From Nemopilema nomurai (lineage: Eukaryota; Cnidaria; Scyphozoa; Rhizostomeae; Rhizostomatidae): 64,000 nucleotides of DNA. Below are positions 37,607-50,614 of the stretch, one piece after another (the stretch's first letter is position 1; every line of letters starts with the position of its first letter). The DNA is taken from NCBI GenBank assembly GCA_003864495.1, contig ML133433.1, positions 1,065,618 to 1,129,617 on the forward strand, written 5' to 3'. The notes beneath the pieces were generated by a model. That model saw nothing but the letters and a program-made list of their open reading frames with translations. It did not search any database and was not told the DNA's origin. A program made the position numbers and the translations under genes.

Positions 37607-39449
37607 TTAAATTATATAATCATCTGGATGATAAAACTCACTTAATAGTCTGTAAACATAGGATGGTGCATAGCCTCCAACATCAGAGATAAACAGGTTC
37701 ACTAAATCAGGAGGTATGTAATCAAACGCTGGATTTGTTACTGAAATCTTTGATAAAATCTGGCCCTCTGAAAAGTCCATCACCTTTTGTGGAGAGAGAA
37801 ACTTGTTAATGTTGTCTTGGTCATATGAACAGACATACTGAGGTGACAGTTTGAACAAGGCACCACAGACGATCAAAGGGACGGAATGGTGCTTTGCAGC
37901 TAGCGCCAATGCTCCACAGCCGCTTACGACTTTAAGCCCTCCATCTGCCATAATTGTGTCTGCGCCTATAATAACTTTGTTAACACGAGCCATTATTGCA
38001 AAGACTGCAGCATCAGTTATAAGGGTTGTCTCAATGTTGTTTTCTGCCAACTGTTTTGCCAGTTTTTGACCGTGGTAGTTTGGTGCACACTCAGCGACTA
38101 TGACACTAAACTTCCTCTTCCTTGCTGCGTTTTTCAGGAATTTTTCAACAGTTCTTGACGCTCCAACTGTCATTATCACTTCGTTTGAATGGATGTGTTC
38201 TAGGGCTTGGCTAGCTATGTTATTTATGCTGGTCTCCAGCTCGCTGATTAACTCGTTTATTGCATCCACTATGATTGACTTCAATAAGGGAACTGAACCT
38301 GTAAAGTCTCCACTCTTCTTGTCTGATAGAAGAAATCCTTGCAGTGATCCACTGCTATCATCTATAGACAAAGCCAAATCAATTAGTGAGAGAAATAGTA
38401 ATAATAATAATAATAATAATAAATATTTAACAGATCCAATACAATTGGCTTTTCTCGGTTAAAATTACAATTCTTAAAATAATTTTTTTTTAAAATATTT
38501 ATACAGAGAAAAATGTCTCTTTAAATCAATTACATTTTTCTGCCCTAGTAACCAAAAATTGGTTTGACAAAGATAAAAAAGATAAAAAGGTTTGAAAAGC
38601 AACACAAGTATAAACATGATTTGCAGCAGCCTTAAACATAAAACATATTTGGCTCAACTGAATTTGGTTCCAGAAACCAAAGAGGCTCAAAGAGGCATCA
38701 GAAATGTTACCCCTGATTTTAAAGTTAACTTTGTTGGATAGTTAGCTGCCAAGTTCTGGAAATAATACCCCTAAAAATATTGCCAAAAATATTCTGTGGA
38801 GTGACAAAAGCAACATGACAATTGATGGCCCGACATGTAGTTCAGGGCAGTAACAGTCCTGTGAAGTATCTTTAAGAAGAGGTTGCAAATCTATTTTTGC
38901 CTCTCCGGAACAACAGATTATTGAGCACACATGCATACATAAAAATTTAATAAGTTTAATTTTAATACTTGAGAGAGGCTCAAGGCCATTTGAACTACAA
39001 ATAGAATTTCGAAAGTAGACTTTCTTTTAATTTGCAATCATACTTGTTTCCATGTATGGCAGTAACTTAAAAAACTGATAATTATAATAGCTGAAAATTT
39101 GCCCACAAAATGTTTGTCAAATATAAAAAAATAATCAAATGAGAGAATTACCCTCTGTTTTTCCAATCGCAGTAGCATATTCTTCCTTTATTATCTTGAG
39201 TATTCTTCGCACCATGTTTCCAACCGCTGCCTCGGAGGGTTGTGCTTCCATCAGTTTTTGCCCTGCTTGCCTCACAAATTCTATTAGTTCTTTCGCTGTT
39301 CCCCATTTTAGCTGCCCTACAGCCTTTCGCAAGACCAAAACTGTTTTCATAGCAACATCGTAGCTGCCATTAATCTCTCCTCTTTTCAAGCATGTAGCCA
39401 GGCTTTCCACGTGTTCGTTAACTTCATCAATGTTTGAAAAGGCAGCCAT
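37607..39449 (-). CDS. EIF2B2: Translation initiation factor eIF2B subunit beta
   Basis: Regulatory subunit of eIF2B, the guanine-nucleotide exchange factor of eIF2, in the cytosol. Two minus-strand exons, 39449-39152 and 38361-37607, joined in phase 1; 1053 nt, 350 aa, against 351 in human. Exon 1 gives the helical N-terminal domain. Exon 2 gives the Rossmann-like eIF2B alpha/beta/delta domain with family words [76 protein letters not shown] and the end [11 protein letters not shown]. The C terminus FDYxPPxLxxLFIS and YHPDD identify beta, not alpha or delta. Divergent from IFT52 (303 bp between ATGs), convergent with NSMCE1. Confidence 0.96.
38398..38423 (+). repeat. (AAT)n microsatellite in EIF2B2 intron
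   Basis: About eight AAT units, 37 bp upstream of the acceptor of EIF2B2 exon 2 on the minus strand, where they read as ATT. Confidence 0.85.
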
Positions 39450-39752
39450 ATTGAATGTAGACGAGTAATTGCCTTGCCTTATTCGGTAAGACTCGATTTA
39501 AAAAAAACAATATTTTGATATACTGCGTCAACAGCCTATGCAATATACCTTCTTAGTTTATTCGCATCTTTATTTTATAACCCTCAGATGATGATAAAGT
39601 TATAAGCTGCTCTGATATTTCGAACTCGTATCTTTCTTGAAGGCCTAAGAGACTCTTGTCAGGACTGAAAAGGAGGCTATTGGCCTTCCCCCTGCCGCTG
39701 ACCAAAGTGCGCGTTGCGTTTGTTTTTGCTTGGTTACGAATAAACTTTGCAA
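39450..39752. promoter_or_regulatory. Putative bidirectional promoter, EIF2B2 / IFT52
   Basis: Divergent ATGs lie 303 bp apart with no room for separate distant promoters. No TATA box is clear. The segment near 39700-39720 is comparatively CpG-rich (gctgaccaaagtgcgcgttgc). Confidence 0.6.
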
Positions 39753-42700
39753 ATGGCGCCCGGAACACTGAATCAGGTAAATTTCATTTACAGCTCCCTT
39801 CAGGCACTTCCGATCTTGAAGATATCGAGAGTATGTTTTCTAGCTTCTTTCTGTTTGTGGTAGAAGTTTGAGCCAGAATAATCTGTCTCTTCACCTTTTA
39901 ACAGGAAAGTTAATTTCAATCTTCACAACGAGAGTTTTCTGCATGATATCTAGGTACATAGTATTCGATAGTTTGGACGTTTGAGATAAAGAAATGCAAA
40001 ACTACCTTTTACATTTAATTATATCGTGCTATTTGATTTGACTTTAAGCCATTATTTACACCCTTAATGAGCTAATTTTGATGTTCTTGATGTACACACA
40101 AGCTAAGCTTGGGATATTTGCCTTTGTTTACTTAACGTCAGTTTGAAAAGAAGCTTAAGGATACCTTTAAATGTAGCAAAAATCCATGGGGTAGAAATTT
40201 GAATACCATACTTAAAAAATTTCTAGAGTTTCAAAAATTCTCAACAAGTAGTAAATGTTATAGGAACACAAAAAAATCAAAATTCTATTCATCATCTTTT
40301 CAGGCTGACCTTGATCCAGGAAATGGCTCCAACACAATCATATTTGACTGCTCAAAAAGAGAGCTGTTTAATCCGAATAATGGATTCAAATCATGGACAA
40401 GAAAGCTAAAGACAAACTGGAAAGTGACAATGTAAGTTGTTTTGAAGTTCTTAAAAGTAAATGTGCCAGTGAAGTTGCCCAGACAACTCCAACCCTAAAC
40501 ATCAGCCAATTTCGACTGCATTAATTTTATCAATAGCGAGAGGAAGGACTCCATTTGGTCAATGATTTGCATTTTGATGTCTTGATATGAAGTTTGCTAT
40601 CTTGTACCATGATTTTGTTAGATTTTAATGTAGTATATAATTTATTTGTTTATATTTTCCACAGGAACAAAGATGAAATCAGCTTTGATAAACTCACTTC
40701 AGGGAAAGTGCTTGTACTTGCGGCACCAAGGGAAAAGTTCAAAGCAAGTGAGGTATGGGTTTGCAAAGATTCTAATGTGTTGTACTTATTTTCCCAACTT
40801 CTATGACCTAGTATCATATTATTCTTGTACTACATAAATGTATATTTTGAATTGCCAGCTACTCATGATCCTTTGTGATTGTAAAAAGCAATTCGTTTAA
40901 GGGGAAATTTATATTTTGCTTGTAAACTGACTTTCCAGCTTTGCCACTTTGAAGTAGACTTAACAAGAATCAATTGTACAGATGCAAATATATTTGCATG
41001 CATTTCTTCCCATCTTTGTCCTAAAAAGCATTATCAGTTACCAAACATTATTATTTTGTTACACTTTTTATCATAATGTTTCCCTAGTTTGATGCCATTA
41101 AGCAGTTTGTTGATAAAGGAGGCAATGTCATTGTTATGATGAGTGAAGGTGGAGAAAATTCTCTAAAGACGAACATAAATTTCCTACTGGAAGATTATGA
41201 TATAATGGTCAATTCAGGTAATCAAATTTCTATATAAAGAATGAGATTTTACTAAATTTCATTAATTAAGATACTTTTAGGACTGATAATATTGTAAGCT
41301 TTTTACTATGTTATGATTATATGAAGGAAGAAACTCTGTGTTAGCAACTCAAAACTAACCCATTTTATATGCCGTAAATACATCCAGTTATTCTTGTATA
41401 GCTTCAAGTATATACTTTATAACAAATATAATCTTCATTTTATCAGCTTCTGAATGTTCTTAATGGATTGGTATGCTTTCCTAGGCTTGAAGATTCATCT
41501 AGAAATGCTTTCTTCTATTTCTATGTATAGACACCCACTGAACAATACCTTTGTCTTAGATGCTGTTGTGAGGACAAGCTATTACAAATATTTGCTACCA
41601 AAAGAGGCTTTTGTCCCCAATGGAGTCTTAAATAGGTGAGTTTGAAGATGACAGTCTTTGAAATGAAGTGATTGAAACAATACTTGAAAATAATGAAATG
41701 TATGATAAATGCATTGTTGTGAAGAGTGTATGTAAATTTGCTCCATTATGACTTGGGTTTCTAGTTTATCATGATTGTTCATCTACTACGATTTGTATGT
41801 TTCTGTGTTTTTTTTATCAAACGATGCTTTATCTTCCAGAGAGATTAATAAAGCAGCTGGAAAGAAAATCCCTGGATCATCAATTTCTGCCAGTGATGTG
41901 ACCCAAGGACATGAGTATGTTTGAAACTATTTATCAGAATGTTCAATTAATGTAAATTAATTATTCTGCACATTGAATGTCATCATAATATGTTTCTTAA
42001 TCATTAATGAGAGTGGTTGTTTTCAATAGTATTATTTGATTTAGATATTCCAAGAAAAATCTCAGTAATGGAGACATATGCTTTGTCACACATATGATTC
42101 AATTTGAAAATCCTTATTTGACCCTTATTGCAAGCAGGATTAATATGGAAGCAAAATAATTTCATATGTATATCACAGTTACCTAGTGGACTGAACGATT
42201 ACTGTTTGCTTCATAAGTAGAAAAGGCAGCATCTCTCCTAAAAATTTTCTCTTACTGCTTATGATGTCATTTTTTGGTTAAAATTGTTGTACACTCATTA
42301 ACACTCATGCTGTTGTACATAGAAGCTCTACTTTTAACTTATTATGTCACAAGAAATGATCACCTTTAAGTAGCTAAGTTCGCCACCTGAAGTATGCCAT
42401 TTTGTTTATCACTAATAATCATATCATTTTCATCATGTCCTTGATTATGTATTGTTTAAAATGCTTTCTTTATATATACAGTTAACCTTTTACTCTGACA
42501 TTTTTTTATTTCTTTTTAGGTGTTTAAGCTTTGTCTATCCATATGGTGCAACATTGACAGTTAATAAACGTGCAGTGTCAGTATTGTCAACTGGCAGTGT
42601 GTGCTTTCCATTAAACAGGCCCATCTGTGCCTTTCATACATCAAAGGTATATACATTTAGTCTCTGCAATATCTTCAAGAGCCAACTGAAACACCTTTCA

Positions 42701-45700
42701 GTTGTAAAGGCACTTTTATTCAAATGAAAAGGTTGTTTCGGTTGTGGCACCATAAGAGTCAATCATTTCCCTCAGCCTTTGTCTTATGATTATATACATC
42801 TCTGATTATGTTAATATTATTTGTTAATATCCTGTCCACTTTTAGGTACAAAATCAATAATTCTTTTTTATTTCATTTAATTTTAATTTGATTTTTCAGG
42901 GCTCAAAAGGCAAGCTGGTTGTTTTGGGCTCTGTTCATATCTTTAGTGATCAATACTTAGACAAAGAAGAAAACAATAAAGTCCAGGTTTGATGAAAGAT
43001 TTTACATCACATATTAAGTCATACGAGAATAAATTCTCACATCGTTCATATTATCTATCTCTTTGAAGGCATTTAACAATTTCATTGTATCAATGGTGCC
43101 AGAAAGAAATCTCTCATTGTCAAAATTCTAAATCTGTCCCACCCTCTCTTCCAAAGTGTGTAGCAACTTTAATTGTTTAAGTTTGCCAAGTGGAGTCTTC
43201 AAGCAGCATTATATCCAGTCATATAAACTGACAGCAGAATTTCTTTGACAATTGCAGACTTGATTTATCCAAAACTCTCACTTCGTTAAAGGACATTGGC
43301 AATGAATTCCACACAGTTTTCTTCTTCAAGTGAACTATTTTCTTCTTTGGCACCTTTTGCTTGGTGTGGGCCCTTTCCTGGCCACTGTCACCCTTCTTTA
43401 TATTTCTTTTCACTTCAGAGCTCTGAAGCAACACCCTTTGCAAATGTCTGACATCTCTGCACTCAAAGCTACTGAATTGCTCAGTAAATCAAATCTCCTT
43501 TTCCTTCTGTTGAAACGATAACATTCAAGTCCCTTGTTCTTAGCTTAGAAATCTTCCTCCCAAAGAAAATGTTTCTTTTCACCTCTGTAAAAATATATTG
43601 AGTTTTGCCCTCGTGATCTCCTGTTATAATATAGTCAAATATCTTAAATGCCAATGCTTTCAACTTCTTCAATTCCAAAATGCATCATCTTCGCTCTCTG
43701 AATCCTTCCCATCCTCTGAATCCGCTTCAAATGGGTGCTTAGTGTCGTCTACGTATGTTTCCAATTCCAGCTCTTCCTCTGAAAAGTCTTTTGTCGAATC
43801 TTCAGCCTCAAATAAATGGACAAGAACTCGTCTTACATTGATTTTTAAAGCCTAAGATGTGATTTGGAAGAGCCTGCAAATTATAAACGTTTTGCTTAAT
43901 TTTCATCATAATTCTCCAATAAACTACAAAATCTCCGGTATTTAACAATACTCACCTCCTCAGCCTTGGCCTCTGATCGCCCTCCCACACTAGACTCTCC
44001 TGTTTCCCTCTGTTTCTCCATCGCCTTCAGCTGCGCTATGATCTGCCTGTGTCTGTGCACATTCAGCTTTCTCTGTTTCTCCCGCATCATTTCTCTTTGG
44101 TTTTCTTCAACTGCTTTTGCCTTTGCTTCCAGTGCTTCGGCAGCATTTGCACAGCTCTGCTTCTCTCTCTTTGCTGCTTTGACCTTGGCCTCCTCTGCCA
44201 GTCTGCTCCTTTTCGCTGCCTCCCTTTCCTGTCTCCTTCTCAATCTCTCTTTCTTCTCCATGGCTTTTCGCCCCTTCTCTTCAATTTTTTCTCGCAACAA
44301 TCGCTGCTTCTCGGCTTCTAGTCTTTGCAACATCTCTTTTGAAAGGGTAGATCTTTGCCGGATCTTTTCAGACCTGTCTCTCAGTAACGTGTCTTTTCTT
44401 GCAACAGCTTCAGACAATCTATCAAGTAAAATGAATCATAATCGCATTTGATAAAGCTAGTTGTTTATTAAGTTATTTCAAATTATATCTAGATGAAAAT
44501 ATCTTAAAGAAGATATATTGCTGGACTTACTTTCTCTCAAGCTCTTCCTTGGAGGCTGAAGGCAAGGCAGGCAATCTATTCGCCAGTCTGTTGAGTCCAT
44601 TTGCTCGCTGGCCCATCGATAAACTTGAATTTGGCCTGTTTGGTATTGGGTCTTCTTCAAGCAGTCCGATATCAAAGGCAACTGCCCTTGCATGACCCTC
44701 TTCGTCTCTTTTAATGACAACGCCGTCATCGACATCTGTAAGGTTCTTTGCATCGTCCGCATGCGACGTAATTATATCCACCGCATTGCTCCTGCAGCAA
44801 AGAATGCCTCGTAGCCAACTCTTTCTAGTTGGCCGCTGCGATTTTGATTCGCTTGCTTGTGTTTCTTCACCAAGAGGTGAAACTTTGTTGTTTCTTGAGA
44901 ATAGATTTCCCATTTTGATAAGCTTAGTATCGATGTATTTCTATCATCGGAGTCAGCTTCGTTTGACAACAGTACATTGGCAGTGATAGTATTTGAAACG
45001 ATATTTGCACATTTTACGTCAGATGAACCTAGTACTGATTGATTCTGGATGTTACGTCACATTCTTGAAGGTAGTGCCCAGGCTTCAATGTCGACATAAC
45101 TGATCCGATCTCTTCAGCTACCAGTTTAAGTTACCGATTTTCAAAAATTGTTTTATACTTTTTGTATCATGCAACAAGCAGTAGTTTGGTATCAATGGTT
45201 TTCACAATTTCGATGATAATTAATTGCCATGTAATATAGGGATTAATGATTTGGAATAATAAAGCGATGCATTACGTTGATTTATAATGAAACAAGTTCG
45301 TGAAAAGCTAGGGTAAGGGGAGAGGAAGAAAAATTGAATAATATATATTCGCATTCGTACATTTTTATAAGACCAATGATTGGAGTTTTCTTTCAAAGGA
45401 TGTGATAATGCGTTGGCTAACAACAGACGATTTCCAGCTGAACAACATCGATGCAGAGGATCCAGAGGTATGAACCAGGCCCCCTAGCCCCCACCCCTAT
45501 TTTGACTAACCATCTTATCATTCAATGGTAATGCTCGTAATTTAGGTAATACTTGGAATAAAATGACAGGGGTGCAATGAATCGCACTGCCTGTAGTGCC
45601 AAGGCGTGCAATGGTGTGCAATTGCACCGAAGTACTTAATAGTACAGGAGGCTGTTTATCAAGTTGACTACATGACTTAACAAAAGAAAACATGAGACTA

Positions 45701-48700
45701 ATCCAATCAGTACATTTTATTTAAACAACCTTTATAAACGTCAAATTTAACATATAAGGGAGGGACAGAATCAGCAATGAGGTAGATGTTGAGTGAAATT
45801 TTCGATCATTTGGCCCCCTCATCCAAAATTATTGGCTCTGCGCACGCATAGTCTGTGAAGGGCTACGGCCGTATAAATGGCCCAGTAGAGAAACTGATAG
45901 ATAGCATTTATCTTTGCTCGTCTTTGAACTCACGAAGATTTTTTAATTCCCTTTTTCCGTTTCGAAATAACGGCTGTAACTAGAGCACCATCTGTGCTGC
46001 CACCATCAAAAAATGAAAGAAAATAATCCGAAACTTCGAAGTGCCTTTTGCTGTGTTGTTCAATGCCAACTAGATCATTATTGACCACTTTCATTGTAGA
46101 TCGCCGATTATTACTTCATCCCAGACAGCACGAAACTAAGCGAAAGACTAAGGGTTTGTCTTCAAGAAGGGGATGAGGTAATACTTGCATGTTGTTTTGC
46201 TTTCTGTGGAGGTATGAGGCTAAGGAAGTGACGTCAGAATTAGACTTAACTATCGTGACACTATTAGTACAGCAATACTTCTTGGCACCCTTCTGCATAT
46301 AGATGCTAAGGTTGAAAAACATTCTGTATCTTTTGATTAAGTCCGTGCTCTGAGATTGAGGTTTTTGTTTACATCGCAAGATAATGTAGTTTTTCATATC
46401 TTGCACATTTTAAGCACAATAATATCAAAGAGATGCCAATATTGATGGGCTCCAACTATTTTCAGCCAACCATATCATGCAAAATGTGTCAAAATTACAG
46501 CAAACTTTTTAAGACCATATTTTTGCTGAGCTTTTAGTTTATGTTAGAACCTCTTTTTTAAGTATACCAAGAATGCCTTTTTGACAGATATTTGAATCTA
46601 ATGTATTGATGACGTGTTTCGATATTCTTCGCTCTTTTGCCAGATTCCCAGGGACCACACACAGCTTTTCCATGAGCAGCTTTTTACGTTGGATACAATT
46701 CAGTGGCTCCTGTCGTCAGGTAAGACAAGTATCGATCAAAGTTAACACTATCCGCATTCTGAATTCCCACGTGTCTCTTATTTAAAGAGAGGCCACACAA
46801 AGATGTCCTTTATCCCGGTTTTAAAACTGCCTTCTCCTCAAATTAATAACCTTTTTGTATAGTACCAACCTAACTCAAAAGGCAAACGTAAGAAATATAT
46901 AGATATCGGATTTTTATATACCATCGCTGCGTATTTTAATGATAGCCGAATAGTTGTGTAATGCATTCTAATTGACAACCTGAATTAATGTGGTGTGAGA
47001 CAAACCAAACCGGATTCCACATTTTAAGCGTAAGAGTTTTGTATAATTTGGTAAAAAGCTACCGTCGATTATACTCTTTTTCTTAAAGTATGAAAATGTC
47101 ATCCAAAGTAATGACCAGGAGTCTTTTTTTGCTTAAGATGGCACAGTATAGTGCATCAAACTTGTGGTTGTTAACTTCTTTCAATATTCATAGAGAAAAT
47201 ATTTGATAGATATTGATTCATGTTGGTTTGTTTGTTTTCAGAACGTTTGAAGAGCTAAAAGTCAAGCACGAGCAACTGCAATTGATTACGCCTCAGTTTG
47301 AAACGCCTCTGCCTCCTTTGCAGCCAGCCGTAAGTCTTGGCTTAGTTTGGTTCATAGATAGTTTGACGCTCTTAGAGTTACTCTTGTGGAAGTCTTGAAT
47401 GACCATATATGTAAGAATGTTAAAGAATGGAGATTCCCAGTAGTAGAATTTTGACTTTTAAGAGGACATCGCGAAAGCTAGGAATTATGCAAATGTATGA
47501 TTATTATATAGGTTTATGATACGTATAACTTAAAATGTTATAACTTATAATGTTGTACACGTATGTATGAAGCTTAAACATTCATCTAATACCAACAGCC
47601 TCCCGTAAATTGCTTTCCTATTTTTAAGAAAATGAAAACCTTTTACGTTACCTTTAATTTCAAGGTGTCATTATCAAATTAGTTGGATTATTTAAAATTA
47701 ATATCCTTTTTAGTGATGATAGATCCTGATATTGATATAATGTATGATGAATAATTGTAGAAGGATAATCATGGAATAAATTGTTCTCTGTTGATTGTAC
47801 ATCATTCCTAGGGCCTCCGTGATGTTCCGATGGCAATTTTTTAAAGCAATTATTTTTCTGGTAGGTTTTTCCGCCACAATTCCGTGAATTGCCCCCACCG
47901 CCCCTCGATTTGTTCGATCTGGACGAAGCATTTTCATCAGAAAAATCCAGGCTGGCACAGATCACAAACAAATGTAAGAGTATTTAAACGTATTTGACAG
48001 GACCCTCTGATTATATCGCCTTTGACTTTCGAAGCTGCAGTGGTGAAAGCTGTTGTTTATCTATCTGGTTTATAGTAGCCAATGCTTTTTAAACAAGGCA
48101 GATGAAGGTGTATTTATAGCACAAAGCGTTGCAAGCTACCAACTACCATTTACTCCATAAATAATAATTATTGCGTGGTGATGTTCTTATCAGGTTTAAG
48201 TATTTAGCGTTGTGAAGACTTTTGATCGAATTTGAACAATGGGGCAATTCTAAGCCATGCTATGGTGTAAGATATATCAAATTTGCAAAATTTGCCAATT
48301 TTGCATAATTCAGCACTCTTTCAAGTGATCAGTTTGACAATGAGCTAGTGAACGCCTTTCTGTCACGAGTTAAATTGTCCATGGTAACCCTACTGCATGG
48401 GCCTATTGATAGTCAGATCCACGCCATCATCCCTAGCATCTGATCATTTGTCCAACTACTTCCTCAGGCAATGACGAGGACCTCGAGTACTATGTTCGGG
48501 AGTGCGGTGAAATTCTCGGCGTAGCCAGCAAACTAGCCCCAGACTCTCGTGACGCAAAACACATCTTGGAACACATCTTCGCACAGGTAGTCGAATTCAA
48601 GAAACTCAATCAGGTAAGCAGTTAGCATTTTACCCCTGTTGTTGACATCTAATTAAACCTCACGTGACTCGTCCCAGTCCTAACTTAAGCAGTCCTGCTA

Positions 48701-48934
48701 TCAATCTTCAGACACTACTTGTGTTAATTAAGAATCACCGCTAAAGCAAATTAGAAGTTAAATCTATTAGCTTGAAACTGTACAAACCTCTAGAGCCAGT
48801 GGTGTTCTGTAATTGCCAAGTAATCTTTGCATGTCTGTTTACACATTGTTCCCGGGTGATGAATGACGTCATTATTCTTTCAGGATGAACCAGAGCCAGA
48901 TATGCTAGATGGAGGGGATTTGCATTTCTCATAA
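39753..48934 (+). CDS. IFT52: Intraflagellar transport protein IFT52 (IFT-B core)
   Basis: Core subunit of the IFT-B complex needed to build cilia. Exons: 39753-39776, 40304-40431, 40665-40752, 41088-41217, 41560-41635, 41840-41914, 42520-42646, 42900-42986, 45399-45467, 46100-46177, 46644-46719, 47242-47329, 47865-47973, 48468-48613, 48884-48934. About 450 aa. The N-terminal GIFT domain runs through exons 2-8 (LFNPNNGFKSWTRKLKTNW, LAAPREKF, AVVRTSYYKY, TGSVCFPLNRPI, FSDQYLDKEENNK). The C-terminal half gives LRVCLQEGDEIPRDHTQLF, PQFETPLPPLQPAVFPP, DLFDLDEAFSSEK and AKHILEHIFAQVVEFKKLN. All junctions agree in phase except exon 11 to 12, which is one base short: exon 11 ends in phase 1 while exon 12 needs phase 2. 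Alignment to the family from memory leaves exactly one residue there, so a missing base or odd splice is likely. The 2.4-kb intron 8 carries an antisense gene. Confidence 0.95.
43669..44913 (-). CDS. Acylated coiled-coil protein nested in IFT52 intron, possibly stathmin-domain related
   Basis: Exons 44913-44531, 44418-43956, 43851-43669 on the minus strand, all GT-AG and in phase; 1029 nt, 342 aa. MGNLFS at the start is a good N-myristoylation signal, and C39-C40 after a basic patch could be palmitoylated, so membrane attachment is likely. Residues about 120-270 are a long charged helix, rich in Glu, Lys, Arg and Ala (KEELERKLSEAVARKDTLLR, LSKEMLQRLEAEKQRLLR). The C terminus is very acidic and ends DDAFWN. 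The spacing of the helix and the acylated start recall stathmin-domain proteins such as vertebrate STMND1, but I could not prove this and the coiled coil alone is weak evidence. It lies wholly within IFT52 intron 8, on the other strand. Confidence 0.75.
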
Positions 48935-50468
48935 GAAATTATGTACAGAATATTCTATATGTATATTTCAGTCTATGGTAGGCCCTGCAGAGTTTAGAAC
49001 TATCGCATACTTTCAGTCGAGATTCTAGAATTCAGAATAACTTTTGTTCGTTATATGCATAATAGCTAATCATCTCTATGATTTCTCATCCAAATTAGTT
49101 GGGGACTTTTTCTTTAACCATAAAGTCTATATCAACCCATTTTTAGGTCTCAATGGCGTGCCATAATTACTGTATGTTGTAGCTGCGTACGACTCTTACT
49201 ATTTTCAGTAGTCAGTATATAAAATGGATTTTTAAGGTTGCTGTTAATGGGTGCAATGCCCCTTCCGTGTTAATGGCAACATAGCTAGCACAGACCTTCC
49301 TCGATGTAAGATAGAATCCCAGGCTTTAGAAATCCGCCTTCTCAGTGGCTTAACAAAAAGCTTTCGTTGCAAAGATTTAGCGTGTCACGAAAGTCACACC
49401 TATAAGAATATGTAATATTGTATAATATGTTGAAAAGAAATTCCACAATTTATTGTGTGTTCGTTACTGACTATGTTCACTTCTCCAATTGAGAACTTTT
49501 GTTGTTCGCCTTTGGTCAATATCTTCAAAGCTGGGAATTTTGAATTTCGCAGAATCGGCCAACAAATTGGAAGAATTGTTTAAAAAGTTCTCCAACAAGT
49601 TTGAAAAGTTAAAGTAGTTGTGGCAGCTTTTTTAGTTGCAAAAAATGAAGTTTCTGCATCACACTAGTCAACAATTAAATCAATCAAAAATAATAGTCAA
49701 AAACAATCATCTAGGGCAGAGTTAAGATGAAGTACTATTCTCCCGTTTAAGAAAAAGTAACCTCAAAGGACATGTAAAAATAAGCTTTCTTAGGAAGAGA
49801 AAACTCACCAAAGCAAAGAAATTTAAGAAAAACGAGGCTTAATGGATTGATAACATTTTACAATACTTCATTATGCGCTTTCGGCTGCTAAAATGATCTT
49901 TTAGAAAAGCTCTGATGTCGTCGGTTGGAAAACAGGCCACGGGGATCTTTCAACTTGCCGACCATAGGGGGGATTTAATTTTGCCTTCTGCACATACAGA
50001 AAAACATTGCCTTTTTTCTGGCAAACATACCCAATTTTGGAGACTAGGGGGTATTTCTCCACTGCCCACTTCACTAACAATAAGGTCGCATTTATGTCAA
50101 CCTACCATGGCTCGAAGTCATTTTGTCGGTAATTTGGATACTAACAAATGAAATGCAGCCACATGGCACCCCCCCCCCCTTTTTGTAGAGCAAAGTATTT
50201 TTCAAGACCATGTAGAAAGAAATAGAAAGAAGATCATAATATTCACATAATATTCAGATCATAATACAAATCGCCAGCCCTGGGCGCAGCAAATTCACAA
50301 TATTGATTCAGCTCAGAAAATCTTTATTATTTGAATGAATAAAGCGCCATTTGAATATTCTATACTCTCAAGAACTCCGACCTTTTGAATCAAACCACAT
50401 GCAGGGCTGATTACATTTCGTATTTTCATTTCAATCCAGTGTTCCTTGAACTGTGATTCATGCCTCTC
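48935..50468. other. Spacer between IFT52 and ATG14
   Basis: Should contain the IFT52 3' UTR, but no clear AATAAA follows the stop closely. A C-only run of about 11 bases lies near 50168-50178. A 78-codon frame at 49915-50151 has no recognisable family. Nothing else seen. Confidence 0.45.
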
Positions 50469-50527
50469 TTACGTCATAGCCTCCTTTCGAAATTATTACA
50501 TAAACATTTCTCAAGAAGATGGCTGCC
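50469..50527 (+). promoter_or_regulatory. ATG14 promoter elements: CRE-like and YY1-like sites
   Basis: TTACGTCA at 50469-50476 is a CRE-like site and AAGATGGCTGCC at 50516-50527 fits the YY1 consensus AAnATGGCnGCC. They lie 139 and 88 bp upstream of the ATG14 start codon. YY1 sites commonly sit near transcription starts of TATA-less housekeeping genes; no TATA box is seen. Confidence 0.45.
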
Positions 50528-50614
50528 AATTAACAAAAGCTGCAGTTTAGAATCGGATTCGTTTGGCAGTTGCAGGCCTGCCAAGAGAACAAACACAAGT
50601 TTTTCATGTAAGGT

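Noticed and set aside
43896..43955. Read-through of the nested gene's exon 2 to a stop at 43896
   Set aside because: A strong donor (GAG|GTGAGT) at 43955 and a phase-matched acceptor give a third exon with an acidic tail; the read-through is intron.
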